This document shows, in pieces, positions 8,849 through 17,907 of a DNA stretch of 64,000 nucleotides (position 1 is its first letter; every line of letters starts with the position of its first letter). The stretch is taken from NCBI RefSeq assembly GCF_963663625.1, contig NZ_OY760438.1:434001-498000 (forward strand), read 5' to 3'. The stretch is from an uncultured Ilyobacter sp. (GTDB taxonomy: Bacteria > Fusobacteriota > Fusobacteriia > Fusobacteriales > Fusobacteriaceae). The translations under genes were made by a program, and so were the position numbers. The notes under the pieces are model-generated. The model was not told the origin of the DNA. It was given only the letters and a program-made list of their open reading frames with translations, and did no database searches.

Positions 8849-9387
8849 TTTGTATATAATATGTATTTAATAATTGAGTATATCACACTATAATAAAAAA
8901 AACTATGATAAAAATTTGCCCCAGTGATGTACCTAAGGTGGCACACTACACTGTATTTAGGTGTTGTTATGTTAAAGAAAAATTTTTAGAATTTTAAGAC
9001 GAAGATTAACTTTTTTAGCAAAAGGATTTTTTAAAAGATCAAACTATATATCAGAGAATATAATTCTAAATTTGTATAAGTTCAATTATTTTAAAAGGAT
9101 TTCAATTTTTAATTGGAAGAATGTATGAAATATACTTTTAATTTATAATGTAAGTTTTAAAATTTCTGGTTAGTATAGTTTAGAATGTCATTTCAAGGCT
9201 GGGTTTTGGATGAAGTTCATGAAATTAGGCACTCTGAATTTGATGTATCTAATGAAAATCGGTCTATTTTATTGACAATGAAAAATAATGGATATATATT
9301 TAAAATGTGCATATGCACTTTTAACTCTGGTGATTGCTTAATTTTTTTACTCATTTATTACAAGGAATTAAAAATTTATAATAAATA
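8849..9387. other. Intergenic region, no gene supported
   Basis: About 540 bp of AT-rich DNA between the divergent riboswitch and the ferritin-like gene. A 67-codon frame starting at 9185 has no ribosome binding site and no recognisable composition. The region should hold divergent promoters; I cannot place them with confidence. Confidence 0.5.
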
Positions 9388-9400
9388 GGAGGAGATTTAA

Positions 9401-9904
9401 ATGGGAACAAGAGGCAGAGAGATTGTGGATCTAGATGTAAATGAACTTCTGAAACTATTGAACAGCGCCTATGCAGATGAATGGCTTGCATATTATCAGT
9501 ATTGGATAGGAGCTCAGGTTGTAAAGGGACCTATGAGAGAAGCTACAGTTGCAGAGCTGTTGCAGCACGCTACCGAAGAATTTACTCATGCACAGTGGGT
9601 CAGTGACAGGATAATCCAGCTGGGTGGAACTCCACCAATTTCTTTTGAAGAGATACTAGAGAAGACTCATTGTGGCTATGATGCCCCTGCTGATCCATAT
9701 GTAGAAGAAATATTGAAACAGAATATCAAAGGGGAACAGTGTGCAATAAGTGTATATAAAAATATAATGGATGTTACAAAAGATAAAGATATGGTGACTT
9801 ATAACATGGCTCTTAAAATACTTGAACAGGAAGAGGAGCACGAAGAAGATCTTCAGGCTATTTTCGAAGATATTGAAATCATGAGAGAAAGATTTAAAGG
9901 CTAA
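9401..9904 (+). CDS. Ferritin-like diiron protein (bacterioferritin/Dps-like)
   Basis: A 167-aa, mostly helical protein with ferritin-like carboxylate/His spacing: E27 in ADEWLAYYQYW, an EEFTHAQW helix (about residues 60-67), E106 in IKGEQCA and EQEEEHEEDL near the C-terminus. These give the four-helix ExxH-type ligands of the ferritin/bacterioferritin superfamily. The likely role is iron oxidation and storage or protection from peroxide. The ATG follows AGGAGGAG. It is a single-gene unit with its own terminator. Which subfamily (DPSL, Bfr or Dps) cannot be settled by eye. Confidence 0.82.
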   Translation: MGTRGREIVDLDVNELLKLLNSAYADEWLAYYQYWIGAQVVKGPMREATVAELLQHATEEFTHAQWVSDRIIQLGGTPPISFEEILEKTHCGYDAPADPYVEEILKQNIKGEQCAISVYKNIMDVTKDKDMVTYNMALKILEQEEEHEEDLQAIFEDIEIMRERFKG

Positions 9905-9936
9905 TTTTTTTAGATCAAATTACCAAAAGTAATTTT

Positions 9937-9965
9937 AAAGGAGCTTATTTTATAAGCTCCTTTTT
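9937..9965 (+). terminator. Rho-independent terminator after the ferritin-like gene
   Basis: AAAGGAGCTTA, loop TTT, then TATAAGCTCC followed by TTTTT, 32 bp after the stop codon. Confidence 0.88.
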
Positions 9966-9984
9966 AAATATTTATTTTTAAATT

Positions 9985-10586
9985 AAACTAAGTTGCTACC
10001 TTTATTCGAATATAAAGTATTGAATTTACACAGTGTTACTTTTCTCTTGAAAGAAAAGTAACCAAAAGTTCAAGAATTTTCAAACGTCTAGGAAGTAAAT
10101 GTTTCTATTATCGCCTTTGTAAGCTACAGTCCTCGGTTCCCTGCTCATCCACTGGATAAGGTGTTTCATAGTCGCTACCGCTCCTTGAACTCCCTTAACT
10201 TATTCTGTAGGACGGCTGAGTGCAGGTTCTTTCCTGTATAAGCCCTGCGACTTGAAAATTCACTAAGAGACCTTAAGGAATATAAGACTGCACTAAGTAA
10301 AAAGCATGTGCGTAGTTACTATTTCATTTGTAGTGTTTTAAATGTTTTTAATTACCCTTTAAAAAATTCCGTTAAGAAATCACCTTTTCTGAAATCCACT
10401 TTCCTTGATATAAGGAGGTTTACCGACTATATTTCAAGTGAAAGTTAGTTCAGAAATGATTTTAGGAATCTTTTTAGGGGTGTCTTTTCTTTGGTCACTT
10501 TCTTTGGACAAGCAAAGAAAGTGACAGAAGCCTTTGGAGAAATTCAGTAACTTATAAGAAGTTCTTTCAAGTAGCAATTTAAGTCA
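9985..10586. repeat. Dispersed intergenic repeat, copy A (~600 bp)
   Basis: Bounded by the near-inverted ends AAACTAAGTTGCTACC and CAAGTAGCAATTTAAG. It contains two strong hairpins: TTACTTTTCT/AGAAAAGTAA near 10035-10060 and a 13-bp stem GTCACTTTCTTTG/CAAAGAAAGTGAC near 10494-10525. The ~250-bp left section (about 10007-10258) recurs almost unchanged at 37360-37612, and other sections recur at 19197-19395 and 51003-51455. No coding frame is supported. Confidence 0.8.
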
Positions 10587-10633
10587 AATTAATATTTTTT
10601 TAGAAAGTAATCTTATTTTTAAATGTTATGATA

Positions 10634-11422
10634 TCAGTTTTCTAATTTGAATCTGAAAGTCTTAAAGAGGTACATTTTTACATTTCTATCCCCTACTCTT
10701 ACCGGTGTGAGCCTCCAGTTTTTGAGAGTTTTTCTCACTTCGTCGGTAAATCCAAATTTATCTTTCTGATTATAAAACTTAATCTCCTCTACACTCCCGT
10801 TTTCACCCACCAGCATCCTCACCTTCACAAGAATCTCACCGTCAAATCCAAGTTTTTTGGCAATTGCCGGATAATCTGGGTCGGGACTCGATATAAAACC
10901 ATATTTTAGTCCAGCAACCCCTTGGTTTTTTGCCACTATACTCCCATCTGAAAGCTTGTCAAACCCCACGCCTATTCCGTCGTCGGATTCGGTTATTCTG
11001 TTCTCATTTTTTCCTGTGGTGCCCTCCTTTGTCTCGCCCTTATCTGAATTGCCATGAGGTTTTCCATGAGACGATTCATTGATCTTCTGGGTCTTACTAG
11101 AAGGTTCGGAGATATTTTTTTTATCTTTTGTCTGTTCTAGCGGGTTCTTTTTATGCTCAGCGATTTTTTCCGGATTTTTGACCGTTTCTTTGTTTTTTTG
11201 TACAAAGGTCTCTTTTGGAACAGTATTGTCTGTATTTCCTTTTTTTATGTTTTGGACAGATTTTTTACTACCTGTGGATGGATTCCGTTTGCTGAGAGTG
11301 TTAACTATGCTTACGGCAACCCGAGTCCCCACAGGTTCTAATTTTAATTTATTTGAATTCATAAGTACGATTGAGTACAAAAGTGCTGTGTGCAAAAAGA
11401 CTGAAATCACCAAACTCTTCAT
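10634..11422 (-). CDS. tonB: TonB energy-transducing protein
   Basis: A 262-aa protein with the TonB plan: one N-terminal membrane anchor (about residues 4-22), a long Lys/Pro/Glu/Ser-rich periplasmic spacer (about 45-150) and a C-terminal TonB domain with YPAIAKKLGFDGEILVKVRM and LKNWRLTPVRVG. It couples the proton motive force to TonB-dependent receptors such as the one at 11985. ExbB/ExbD genes are not in the window. The ATG at 11422 follows GAGGAGT. It is divergent from the cobalamin-riboswitch unit, with ~215 bp between its start and that promoter. Confidence 0.9.
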   Translation of the reverse strand: MKSLVISVFLHTALLYSIVLMNSNKLKLEPVGTRVAVSIVNTLSKRNPSTGSKKSVQNIKKGNTDNTVPKETFVQKNKETVKNPEKIAEHKKNPLEQTKDKKNISEPSSKTQKINESSHGKPHGNSDKGETKEGTTGKNENRITESDDGIGVGFDKLSDGSIVAKNQGVAGLKYGFISSPDPDYPAIAKKLGFDGEILVKVRMLVGENGSVEEIKFYNQKDKFGFTDEVRKTLKNWRLTPVRVGDRNVKMYLFKTFRFKLEN

Positions 11423-11637
11423 TAAAATTTTACTCCTCTATTTAAAAAAGTTTTTCTACTGTGCAGATTCTCCATAGAAAATTATAGCACCATAGATATA
11501 GAAACTAAAAGAATTTTTATTGAATGTATTTTATGACAATATATTCATTTTTTATATAAACATGTTGTTTATACCTAAAATATTAGGGTTTTCATCTAAA
11601 AAAAATGTCTGATTTAAATTGGGATATGACTTATTTG

Positions 11638-11666
11638 TTGACAATTATATATTATTTTTGTAAACT
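11638..11666 (+). promoter_or_regulatory. Likely sigma-70 promoter of the cobalamin-riboswitch unit
   Basis: TTGACA at 11638-11643, a 17-bp spacer, then TAAACT at 11661-11666, about 25 bp before the riboswitch begins. Confidence 0.65.
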
Positions 11667-11689
11667 CTTCACAAAAGAATAGATATATC

Positions 11690-11845
11690 TTTGGTTCAAT
11701 TTAATTTGATTAAAAGGGAAGAGGGGTGAAAATCCTCCGCGGTCCCGCCACTGTAAAGCCGATGAAAACGAGGATACCACTGGATTTTTCCGGGAAGGTT
11801 CGTAAGTAGTGTGAAGCTTAAGCCAGGAGACCTGCCGAGATATTA
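11690..11845 (+). promoter_or_regulatory. Cobalamin riboswitch
   Basis: It shows the family landmarks in order: AAAAGGGAAGAGGGGTGAAA, CCGCGGTCCCGCCACTGTAA with AGCC, and the B12 box AGCCAGGAGACCTGCC at 11821-11836. The paired element AACGAGGATACCACTG lies in between. The receptor gene begins ~140 bp downstream. Control of that gene, and possibly of the PduO-like genes after it, is expected to fall when cobalamin is plentiful. Confidence 0.96.
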
Positions 11846-11984
11846 TTTGTACTGACCTGCGAGGACGGGAGAGTGTATAGAGGACATCTAATTTTTATAT
11901 GCTCTTTATATCATCTCTTGAAACAGGCTTAGCTATTTCAGGGGATTTTTTTATTTATCTGATTTAAAAAGGGAGAGAGTTTAT

Positions 11985-13952
11985 ATGAAGAAAAAAATGT
12001 TATTGGGAGCTTTTCTGATCTGTGCTGCAGCTGCAATGGGAGCAGAAGAGGATTTTTTTCAGGAGGAAAGTATAGTAACCACAAGACTGGAAGAGAGTGT
12101 TATAACTTCAGAAAGATTTGAAACTACAGCGAGAAATACACCCAAAAATACCACTATTATTACCAGAAAAGATATCGAGAAAAAAGGTGCAAAAGATGTT
12201 GTTGAAGCTTTGAAAGGAGTACCTGGAATCAATGCCAAAAATGGTTTCGGAAGTGGTTCTGTGGATATTCGAGGTCAGGGTGACACTCAGATTTCTAATA
12301 TATTGATTCTTGTAGATGGGGTCCCACAAAATTCTTTAGATTTGTCAGGATCAAGAATAAAAAATATAGCAATACAAAATGTTGAGAGAATTGAGGTTAT
12401 TCCTTCAGGTGGAACTGTTCTTTACGGTGATGGTGCCGTAGGTGGAGTTGTAAATATTATTACACGTTCAAAGGTTTCAAATGAAGGTTATGGTAGTGTG
12501 TCTATGGAATCAGGATCAGATGGGATGTTTAATTACGGAGCTTCTTACTCAGGAAAAACTTCTGATAATCTCATGATTAATTTAAGTTATTTTGATAATA
12601 ATAAAGACGGTTATAGGGAAAACGGAGACTATGATACAAAAAACTTTGAAGTTGGAGGGAAATATCTTATATCAGAAACTGAAAGTATTTTATTTAAATA
12701 TGCAAGGAATGAAGAGGACTATGGCATGCCAGGGTCCCTGACCAAAGCAGAGGTGGATATAGACAGGACACAGGCCGACAGTTCGGTAGAATACGGGACA
12801 AATGATGTAGATTCTTATACTCTGTCTGGTAATAAAGCTATAACCGACAACTTAGAATTTCTTATGGATTTCAACTATAAAGAAGGAGATTCATATTTTA
12901 AAAATGATGGAGGTATATATACTTACGATAGAACAGACGACACAAAACAGCTTACAGTTAAGCCTATGTTGAAATTCACCTATGCTGAAGACAGTTATCT
13001 AATTGGTGGATTTAGTTATTTAAATGGAGAAACTGTAACTGAGTATCCTGATTTTAATTTAAGCAGTAAATATGAAAAAGAAGCCAAAGGGTATTTTTTA
13101 TTGAACAAATACACATGGAATAAGTTTCAGTTTACCCAGGGCTATAGGCATGAAGATACTGAATATGAATTTTCAGATGGTGCAGAATTTTTAAACGACA
13201 AAGATTATAACAACAGAGCAGCTGAATTGGCTGTAAATTATCTTTATTCTAATACAGGAAGTACATTTATAAGTTTTAATAAGGGATTTAGAACTGCTAA
13301 AACAGATGAACTTTATAGTGAATCAGCAGATAATATTTTAGACCCTCAAACATTTGAAACAATTGAATTTGGAGTAAAAGATTATATCTTTAATTCTTAT
13401 ATAAGCACCAGTATATTTAAAACTCTAACTGAAAATGAAATTTTTTATAACAAGCAAAATCCTTTAGGAAGTCAAAATGAAAATATAGATGGTGAAACTG
13501 AAAGAGTAGGTTTAGAAATTTTTGCCGAGCAATATTTGGGTAAATTTACTTTAAGAGAATCATTTACTTATATAGATCATGAAATTAAAGACGGAGTATA
13601 CAAAGGAAAGGAAATTCCAGGAGTTTCTTCACATCAATATTCAATCGGTGGAACTTATGATTATAACAGCAATCTTTCCTTTAATACAGATCTGAACTAT
13701 TATGGTAGTGCTTATGCTTCAGCTGACTTTGATAATAGTGTAGGCAAACTAGATTCTTATATAACAGTTGATTTTAAGGTTAGTTATGACTTTAAAAATG
13801 GTTTATTTCTTTATGGTGGGATAGATAATATATTTGGTGAAGAGTATTATGAATATGTCGGTTATACTACTGCTTCAGGATATACAGATAACAAAAGTTA
13901 CTACCCTGCTGCGGAAAGAACCTATTATGTGGGAGCAAAATACAACTTCTAA
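11985..13952 (+). CDS. btuB: TonB-dependent cobalamin receptor (BtuB-like)
   Basis: A 655-aa outer-membrane protein. A signal peptide (KKK, hydrophobic run, AAAMGAEE cleavage near residue 20) is followed by a plug domain: NTTIITRKDIEKKGAKDVVE, GFGSGSVDIRGQGD, a VDGVP motif and IEVIPSGG...GAVGGVVNI. A 22-strand-type barrel with alternating aromatic residues ends in the OMP-assembly signature KYNF. Placement behind a cobalamin riboswitch identifies corrinoid as the probable substrate. The ATG follows AAGGGAGAGAG. A hairpin terminator follows, so the PduO-like genes may depend on read-through or a second promoter. Confidence 0.93.
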   Translation: MKKKMLLGAFLICAAAAMGAEEDFFQEESIVTTRLEESVITSERFETTARNTPKNTTIITRKDIEKKGAKDVVEALKGVPGINAKNGFGSGSVDIRGQGDTQISNILILVDGVPQNSLDLSGSRIKNIAIQNVERIEVIPSGGTVLYGDGAVGGVVNIITRSKVSNEGYGSVSMESGSDGMFNYGASYSGKTSDNLMINLSYFDNNKDGYRENGDYDTKNFEVGGKYLISETESILFKYARNEEDYGMPGSLTKAEVDIDRTQADSSVEYGTNDVDSYTLSGNKAITDNLEFLMDFNYKEGDSYFKNDGGIYTYDRTDDTKQLTVKPMLKFTYAEDSYLIGGFSYLNGETVTEYPDFNLSSKYEKEAKGYFLLNKYTWNKFQFTQGYRHEDTEYEFSDGAEFLNDKDYNNRAAELAVNYLYSNTGSTFISFNKGFRTAKTDELYSESADNILDPQTFETIEFGVKDYIFNSYISTSIFKTLTENEIFYNKQNPLGSQNENIDGETERVGLEIFAEQYLGKFTLRESFTYIDHEIKDGVYKGKEIPGVSSHQYSIGGTYDYNSNLSFNTDLNYYGSAYASADFDNSVGKLDSYITVDFKVSYDFKNGLFLYGGIDNIFGEEYYEYVGYTTASGYTDNKSYYPAAERTYYVGAKYNF

Positions 13953-13966
13953 ATTTACGATTTCAC

Positions 13967-13989
13967 TATGCCCGGCTGTGCCGGGCATA
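13967..13989 (+). terminator. Hairpin after the receptor gene
   Basis: TATGCCCGG, loop CTGTG, CCGGGCATA: a perfect 9-bp stem 15 bp after the stop codon. The T-run is weak (AGCCCTTT), so termination may be partial. Confidence 0.7.
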
Positions 13990-14129
13990 GCCCTTTAAAA
14001 GAGGTAAAAAATTTCAGTAATTCTTGTCTAAAAATATATTGATTTGTTTTAAAATCTTTTTTCTGATAAAATTTAAGAGTTGAATAATTTAGCTTATTGA
14101 CAGTTTTTTAAAACCAGAAAGGAGTAATA

Positions 14130-14630
14130 ATGCATTGTTTACCGGATATTTGCTATAAAAGTAAAATTTGTGATTTGACAAATGAAATAGATATACTTTC
14201 CTCCTTTGCAGGTCAGGCTTCAGGCCAGTGTGAGAACCAAGAGATGAAGGAAGACCTCCTAAAAGTATTAAACCTGACTTACAAGCTTATGGGTAAGCTC
14301 AGGGACAACTGTGACTTTTTAACCGAGGATAAAATGATCATGGAAGATATTGAAAAAAAGTATGATAAAAAAGGACGAGAAATAAGAAAGCATATTTTTG
14401 TTCTTCCCCAGGGAAGCTTTTTATCCAGCACACTCCATATATGCAGAGCATTTTCAAAAAAAATCTCCAGGATGTATTATAAGGCAAAGAGCGAGATCAC
14501 CTTTGACACCTGTGAAATAGAGGAAGCTATAAACATGATGAGTGATATATTTTACAATATGGCCCTGTGTGCAAACCACAGAGAGGGTAAAGATGAGATC
14601 CCTGTGGTTTTGAATCCCAATAAAAAATAA
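14130..14630 (+). CDS. PduO-like (cobalamin adenosyltransferase-type) protein lacking the N-terminal ATP motif
   Basis: A 166-aa helical protein. The segment near residue 90, FVLPQGSFLSSTLHICRAFS, matches the PduO/MMAB signature FVLPGG..aa.LH.aRtv. The opening CDLTNEIDILSSFAG resembles the family's TVDELNSFIG helix. The usual N-terminal TRTGDxGTT ATP-binding segment is absent, and the protein starts at MHCLPDICYKS. The C-terminus ends in a Cys/His-containing LCANHREG stretch. Position downstream of a cobalamin riboswitch and receptor supports a corrinoid role. Catalysis as an adenosyltransferase is doubtful without the ATP motif; corrinoid binding or a subunit role is possible. A diverged tandem copy follows. 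Confidence 0.7.
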   Translation: MHCLPDICYKSKICDLTNEIDILSSFAGQASGQCENQEMKEDLLKVLNLTYKLMGKLRDNCDFLTEDKMIMEDIEKKYDKKGREIRKHIFVLPQGSFLSSTLHICRAFSKKISRMYYKAKSEITFDTCEIEEAINMMSDIFYNMALCANHREGKDEIPVVLNPNKK

Positions 14631-14678
14631 CTCAAATAATCAATAAATAATTTTAATTAAGTTGAAGCAGGAGAGAAA

Positions 14679-15143
14679 ATGTATTGTTTCCCAGATTTAT
14701 GCTACAAATCAGAAATATGCGACCTCACAGATGAACTGGATATTCTGGCATCTTTTATCGGCTGGAGCTCAAGCATGTCTAAAGGAGAGATTCAACATGA
14801 TCTTATGGAACTTCTCCTCATCACATATATGGCAATAGACGTACTGAGGGACCAGGGAGATCTCCAAAGTTTTCAGATATCCCTTATAAATGAAATCAAA
14901 AAAAAATATAGTCAGCTTAACGGCGGAAAGCATAATAAAACCATATATGAAAAAGATTTTCATATTTTTATCTGTTCAATTGATCTGTGCCGGTCCTATT
15001 CGAAAAAGATAAAAACCCTGTATTATAATATTTTCAGTGGAAATTACTCTGAAAATCAGGAACTGCAGAAATTTTTACATTCTCTGCCGGATGTTTTTGA
15101 CCTGATTGCAGCTTACCTGAAAAATTACAAATTAAATGTTTAA
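14679..15143 (+). CDS. Second PduO-like paralogue, more diverged
   Basis: A 154-aa protein that copies the start of its neighbour: MYCFPDLCYKSEICDLTDEL against MHCLPDICYKSKICDLTNEI. Helices follow in the same order, including IDLCRSYSKKIKTLYYN against the neighbour's LHICRAFSKKISRMYYK. The FVLPGGS-type motif is lost. Tandem duplication with unequal divergence suggests a heteromer or a specialised pair. It begins 48 bp after the first copy behind a GCAGGAGAG binding site and ends 15 bp before the TIM-barrel gene, so the three are cotranscribed. Function is not known. Confidence 0.72.
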   Translation: MYCFPDLCYKSEICDLTDELDILASFIGWSSSMSKGEIQHDLMELLLITYMAIDVLRDQGDLQSFQISLINEIKKKYSQLNGGKHNKTIYEKDFHIFICSIDLCRSYSKKIKTLYYNIFSGNYSENQELQKFLHSLPDVFDLIAAYLKNYKLNV

Positions 15144-15158
15144 AAGGCGGATAATTTT

Positions 15159-16121
15159 ATGAAACTGCTTAGTTTTATACCATCAGATAAAAATATGGAT
15201 TTTTTTCAAAATGAGCTCAGCAAATATGTCTCTGATCTAGGATTTGACGGAATCGAAACAATGACGGGGGGGTATTATCCAATGTCTTTGTTTGAGTCAC
15301 TCAATGTCAAGGGCATGCATTTGATGTATTTTCCCACATGGCTTGAATTTTGGAAGGGAGAAAGAGAGACCCTTATAGAGGATTTTGTCGATGAAGAGGG
15401 GATAAAAGGATATTTTGGAGGTCTCAGCCGAGAGGCGATGGTGGATTACTACAGAGAAGAGTTTGAAAGAGCAAAAGAACTAGGAGTTGAATACATGGTT
15501 TTTCACGTGTCCCACGTAAGACCTAGAGATATTTTTACCTATGAATTTGATTATTCAAATACAGAAGTTCTGAATGCTGCTGCCGAGCTTATAAACGAGG
15601 TGTTTATAGGAGAGGGACCTCTTCTACTTTTTGAAAATCTCTGGTGGCCGGGTCTGAATCTAGAATCTGTTGAGGAAACCGAAGGTTTCCTGGATTCTAT
15701 AAACTACAAAAATAAGGGGCTCCTTTTGGATATATCCCATCTCATATGTTCAGAAAAAAATATCAAAAGCACAGAATCTGGAGTGGGTTTTTTAAAGGGG
15801 AAAATAAACTCCTTAGGACAACTGAAAAGTCAGATAAAGGGCATCCACCTTAATTTTTCATCATCAGGGGAGTATCTAGAAGAAGACTTTTCAGAGATTT
15901 TGGAAAAATGGGAAAAATCAGGACGGATAGAAAGATATCATATAGAGGTCTCCCATGTAAAAAAAATCGACACTCACCACCCTTTTGAATCTCATGAAAT
16001 AATGGATATTTTAAAGGAGATACCTTATGAATATCTGGTATTTGAGCTTGCTTACGGGAGTATAGAGGAACTCACTGAAAAAATAATAAAACAAATGAAA
16101 TATTTAACCCAGCCGACATAA
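15159..16121 (+). CDS. TIM-barrel protein of the sugar-phosphate isomerase/AP-endonuclease-2 superfamily
   Basis: A 320-aa protein with barrel strands and metal-site-type residues: GFDGIETM, VEYMVFHVSHV, LLLFENLWWPG, KGLLLDISHL, KGIHLNFS and YHIEVSH. E and H at strand ends (FEN, LDISH, HLN, EVSH) match the xylose-isomerase-like divalent-metal pattern. The substrate is unknown. It is the last gene of the cobalamin-associated group, closed by a strong terminator, so a role in corrinoid processing or in a cobalamin-linked pathway is the best inference. An ordinary sugar isomerase is the alternative. Confidence 0.72.
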   Translation: MKLLSFIPSDKNMDFFQNELSKYVSDLGFDGIETMTGGYYPMSLFESLNVKGMHLMYFPTWLEFWKGERETLIEDFVDEEGIKGYFGGLSREAMVDYYREEFERAKELGVEYMVFHVSHVRPRDIFTYEFDYSNTEVLNAAAELINEVFIGEGPLLLFENLWWPGLNLESVEETEGFLDSINYKNKGLLLDISHLICSEKNIKSTESGVGFLKGKINSLGQLKSQIKGIHLNFSSSGEYLEEDFSEILEKWEKSGRIERYHIEVSHVKKIDTHHPFESHEIMDILKEIPYEYLVFELAYGSIEELTEKIIKQMKYLTQPT

Positions 16122-16142
16122 ATACCGGCTGGGTTAATTTTT
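16104..16142 (+). terminator. Rho-independent terminator of the cobalamin-associated cluster
   Basis: TTAACCCAGCCG, a 10-nt loop, CGGCTGGGTTAA, then TTTTTAA. The stem overlaps the last codons of the TIM-barrel gene. Confidence 0.92.
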
Positions 16143-16587
16143 AACAAAAATACATTTGCATAATAAACGCGATATTGAAGTTGGAATTGACGACAAAAAA
16201 AGTTGATTTTTTCAAATAAAAAAATAAAAAACAGTAATCCGGTCTGTTCTTTTTTAATGCAATTGCATAAAAAATCATAGAAAATAAATTATTTTTATTA
16301 AAGTAACCTTTAAAACTCATCTTGATCTAAATACCAATTTCATTGGTCTAAATCATATAAAAAAAACAACAACTGAAAATGCATATATAATATATATGTT
16401 AAAAATTGATCGTATGCTTGCAAAGATGCAACTTCATATAGTATACTGAACATATGTTAAATTTACAGATCGAAAAAATCTGATACAGAACATAAAGTTG
16501 TCAAAAAATTACAGAATCTGAAACTTAGATTTTAAATTCAAAATTAATTTTTTTTTTAACATAAAATTATTAAAACGGGAGGAAATT
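16143..16587. other. Long AT-rich leader upstream of gltS
   Basis: About 445 bp without a supported gene. It contains short A/T tracts and the near-palindrome GCATATAATATATATG near 16380. It must contain the gltS promoter. I recognise no riboswitch class. Confidence 0.5.
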
Positions 16588-17784
16588 ATGCTTATTTACA
16601 AATTTGACATGATGCAAACACTAACTTTAGCGGCAATCGTCCTATTAGTTGGTAGAGCGATCAAACACAGAGTTCCATTTTTTGAGAAGTTCTTTATACC
16701 TTCTCCAGTAATAGGAGGTGTACTTTATTCAATAATCACATTGATAGGACACTCAACACAAACTTTTGAATTCACTTATGACGGTGCGTTAAAAACATTA
16801 TTCATGATCGCGTTCTTTACAACTATTGGATTTGCAGCAAGTTTTAAACTGCTGAAAAAAGGTGGAATTCAAGTTGGTATTTTCTTAGCGCTAGCTACAG
16901 TACTAGTTATACTTCAAAATGTTGCCGGTATCTCTATGGCTAAGGCATTCGGACTTCATCCGCTAATGGGGCTGGCAGTTGGATCAGTTCCGCTTACAGG
17001 AGGACACGGTACTTCTGGAGCGTTCGGACCTATTCTTGAGGCTGCCGGAGCAGACGGTGCTCTAGCTGTTGCAATCGCATCTGCTACATTTGGACTAGTT
17101 GCAGGATGTATGATAGGTGGACCAATAGGAAAAAGGTTGATGAATAAATTCAATCTTAAACCAACTGATACTGATCAAGGTGCTCAACATGTAGAAAGTA
17201 TAGATACTGTACATGAAACTATAACAGAAACAACAATAATGAATACAGTTTACTTAATCACACTATGTATGGGATTTGGTACACTGGTAGGAATGATTTT
17301 TAAAAAAGCTGGAATCGTATTGCCGTCTTATATCGGACCAATGCTTGTTGCAGCTATTATCAGAAACATATACGATGCAAAAGGTCTTAACTTACATCAC
17401 AAAAGTGTGGACGCTATCGGAAACATCTCTCTGTCACTGTTCCTAGCAATGGCACTTATGACAATGAGACTATGGGATCTAGCTGCGCTAGCTATACCTT
17501 TGGTTGTAATGCTTGTTGTTCAAACTTTAATAATGGCTACATTCGCTTACTTCGTAACATATAACATTATGGGTAGAGACTATGATGGAGCTGTTATGGC
17601 ATGTGGACACTGTGGCTTTGGAATGGGAGCGACTCCAAATGCGATGGCAAATATGGAATCATTCACAGCCGCTAACTATCCTTCTGCAAAATCGTTCTTC
17701 GTACTTCCACTTGTTGGAGCACTATTTATAGATTTCTTTAATGCATCAATAATTACATTCTTCGTAGGAATGTTCGGAAACTAA
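16588..17784 (+). CDS. gltS: Sodium:glutamate symporter
   Basis: A 398-aa inner-membrane protein of about 10-12 helices that matches the GltS/ESS family. It starts with LTLAAIVLLVGRAIKHRVPF and has the glycine-rich re-entrant motifs PSPVIGGVLYS, PLTGGHGTSGAFGP and CGHCGFGMGATPNAMANM. These repeated GGHGT/GFGMGATPNA loops are characteristic. It imports glutamate with Na+. The ATG follows GGGAGGAA. Flanked by terminators, it is monocistronic. Glutaminase and other glutamate genes lie elsewhere in the window. Confidence 0.96.
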   Translation: MLIYKFDMMQTLTLAAIVLLVGRAIKHRVPFFEKFFIPSPVIGGVLYSIITLIGHSTQTFEFTYDGALKTLFMIAFFTTIGFAASFKLLKKGGIQVGIFLALATVLVILQNVAGISMAKAFGLHPLMGLAVGSVPLTGGHGTSGAFGPILEAAGADGALAVAIASATFGLVAGCMIGGPIGKRLMNKFNLKPTDTDQGAQHVESIDTVHETITETTIMNTVYLITLCMGFGTLVGMIFKKAGIVLPSYIGPMLVAAIIRNIYDAKGLNLHHKSVDAIGNISLSLFLAMALMTMRLWDLAALAIPLVVMLVVQTLIMATFAYFVTYNIMGRDYDGAVMACGHCGFGMGATPNAMANMESFTAANYPSAKSFFVLPLVGALFIDFFNASIITFFVGMFGN

Positions 17785-17796
17785 TATTAACAAATA

Positions 17797-17837
17797 AAAA
17801 CCAGGGATCTTCTTAATTATAAGATTCCTGGTTTTTT
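17797..17837 (+). terminator. Rho-independent terminator of gltS
   Basis: AAACCAGGGATCTT, loop CTTAATTAT, AAGATTCCTGG, then TTTTTTC. Confidence 0.9.
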
Positions 17838-17907
17838 CTGCATTATATTAAAAAACATACAAATAACTGTGAATTATTGATTAGAAGAAAAAATATTAAA
17901 TGTGAGC

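Noticed and set aside
9185-9388. 67-codon ORF upstream of the ferritin-like gene
   Set aside because: No ribosome binding site, low-complexity AT-rich translation, no recognisable motif.
10010-10258. Conserved block of the dispersed repeat as a protein-coding gene
   Set aside because: All frames on both strands contain stops in both copies, and differences between copies do not favour synonymous positions.
12108-12329. Minus-strand ORF within the receptor gene
   Set aside because: Antisense shadow inside the plug domain of a well-supported TonB-dependent receptor.
16380-16470. Riboswitch or T-box in the gltS leader
   Set aside because: Only short A/T palindromes were found; none of the conserved blocks of known riboswitch classes is present.
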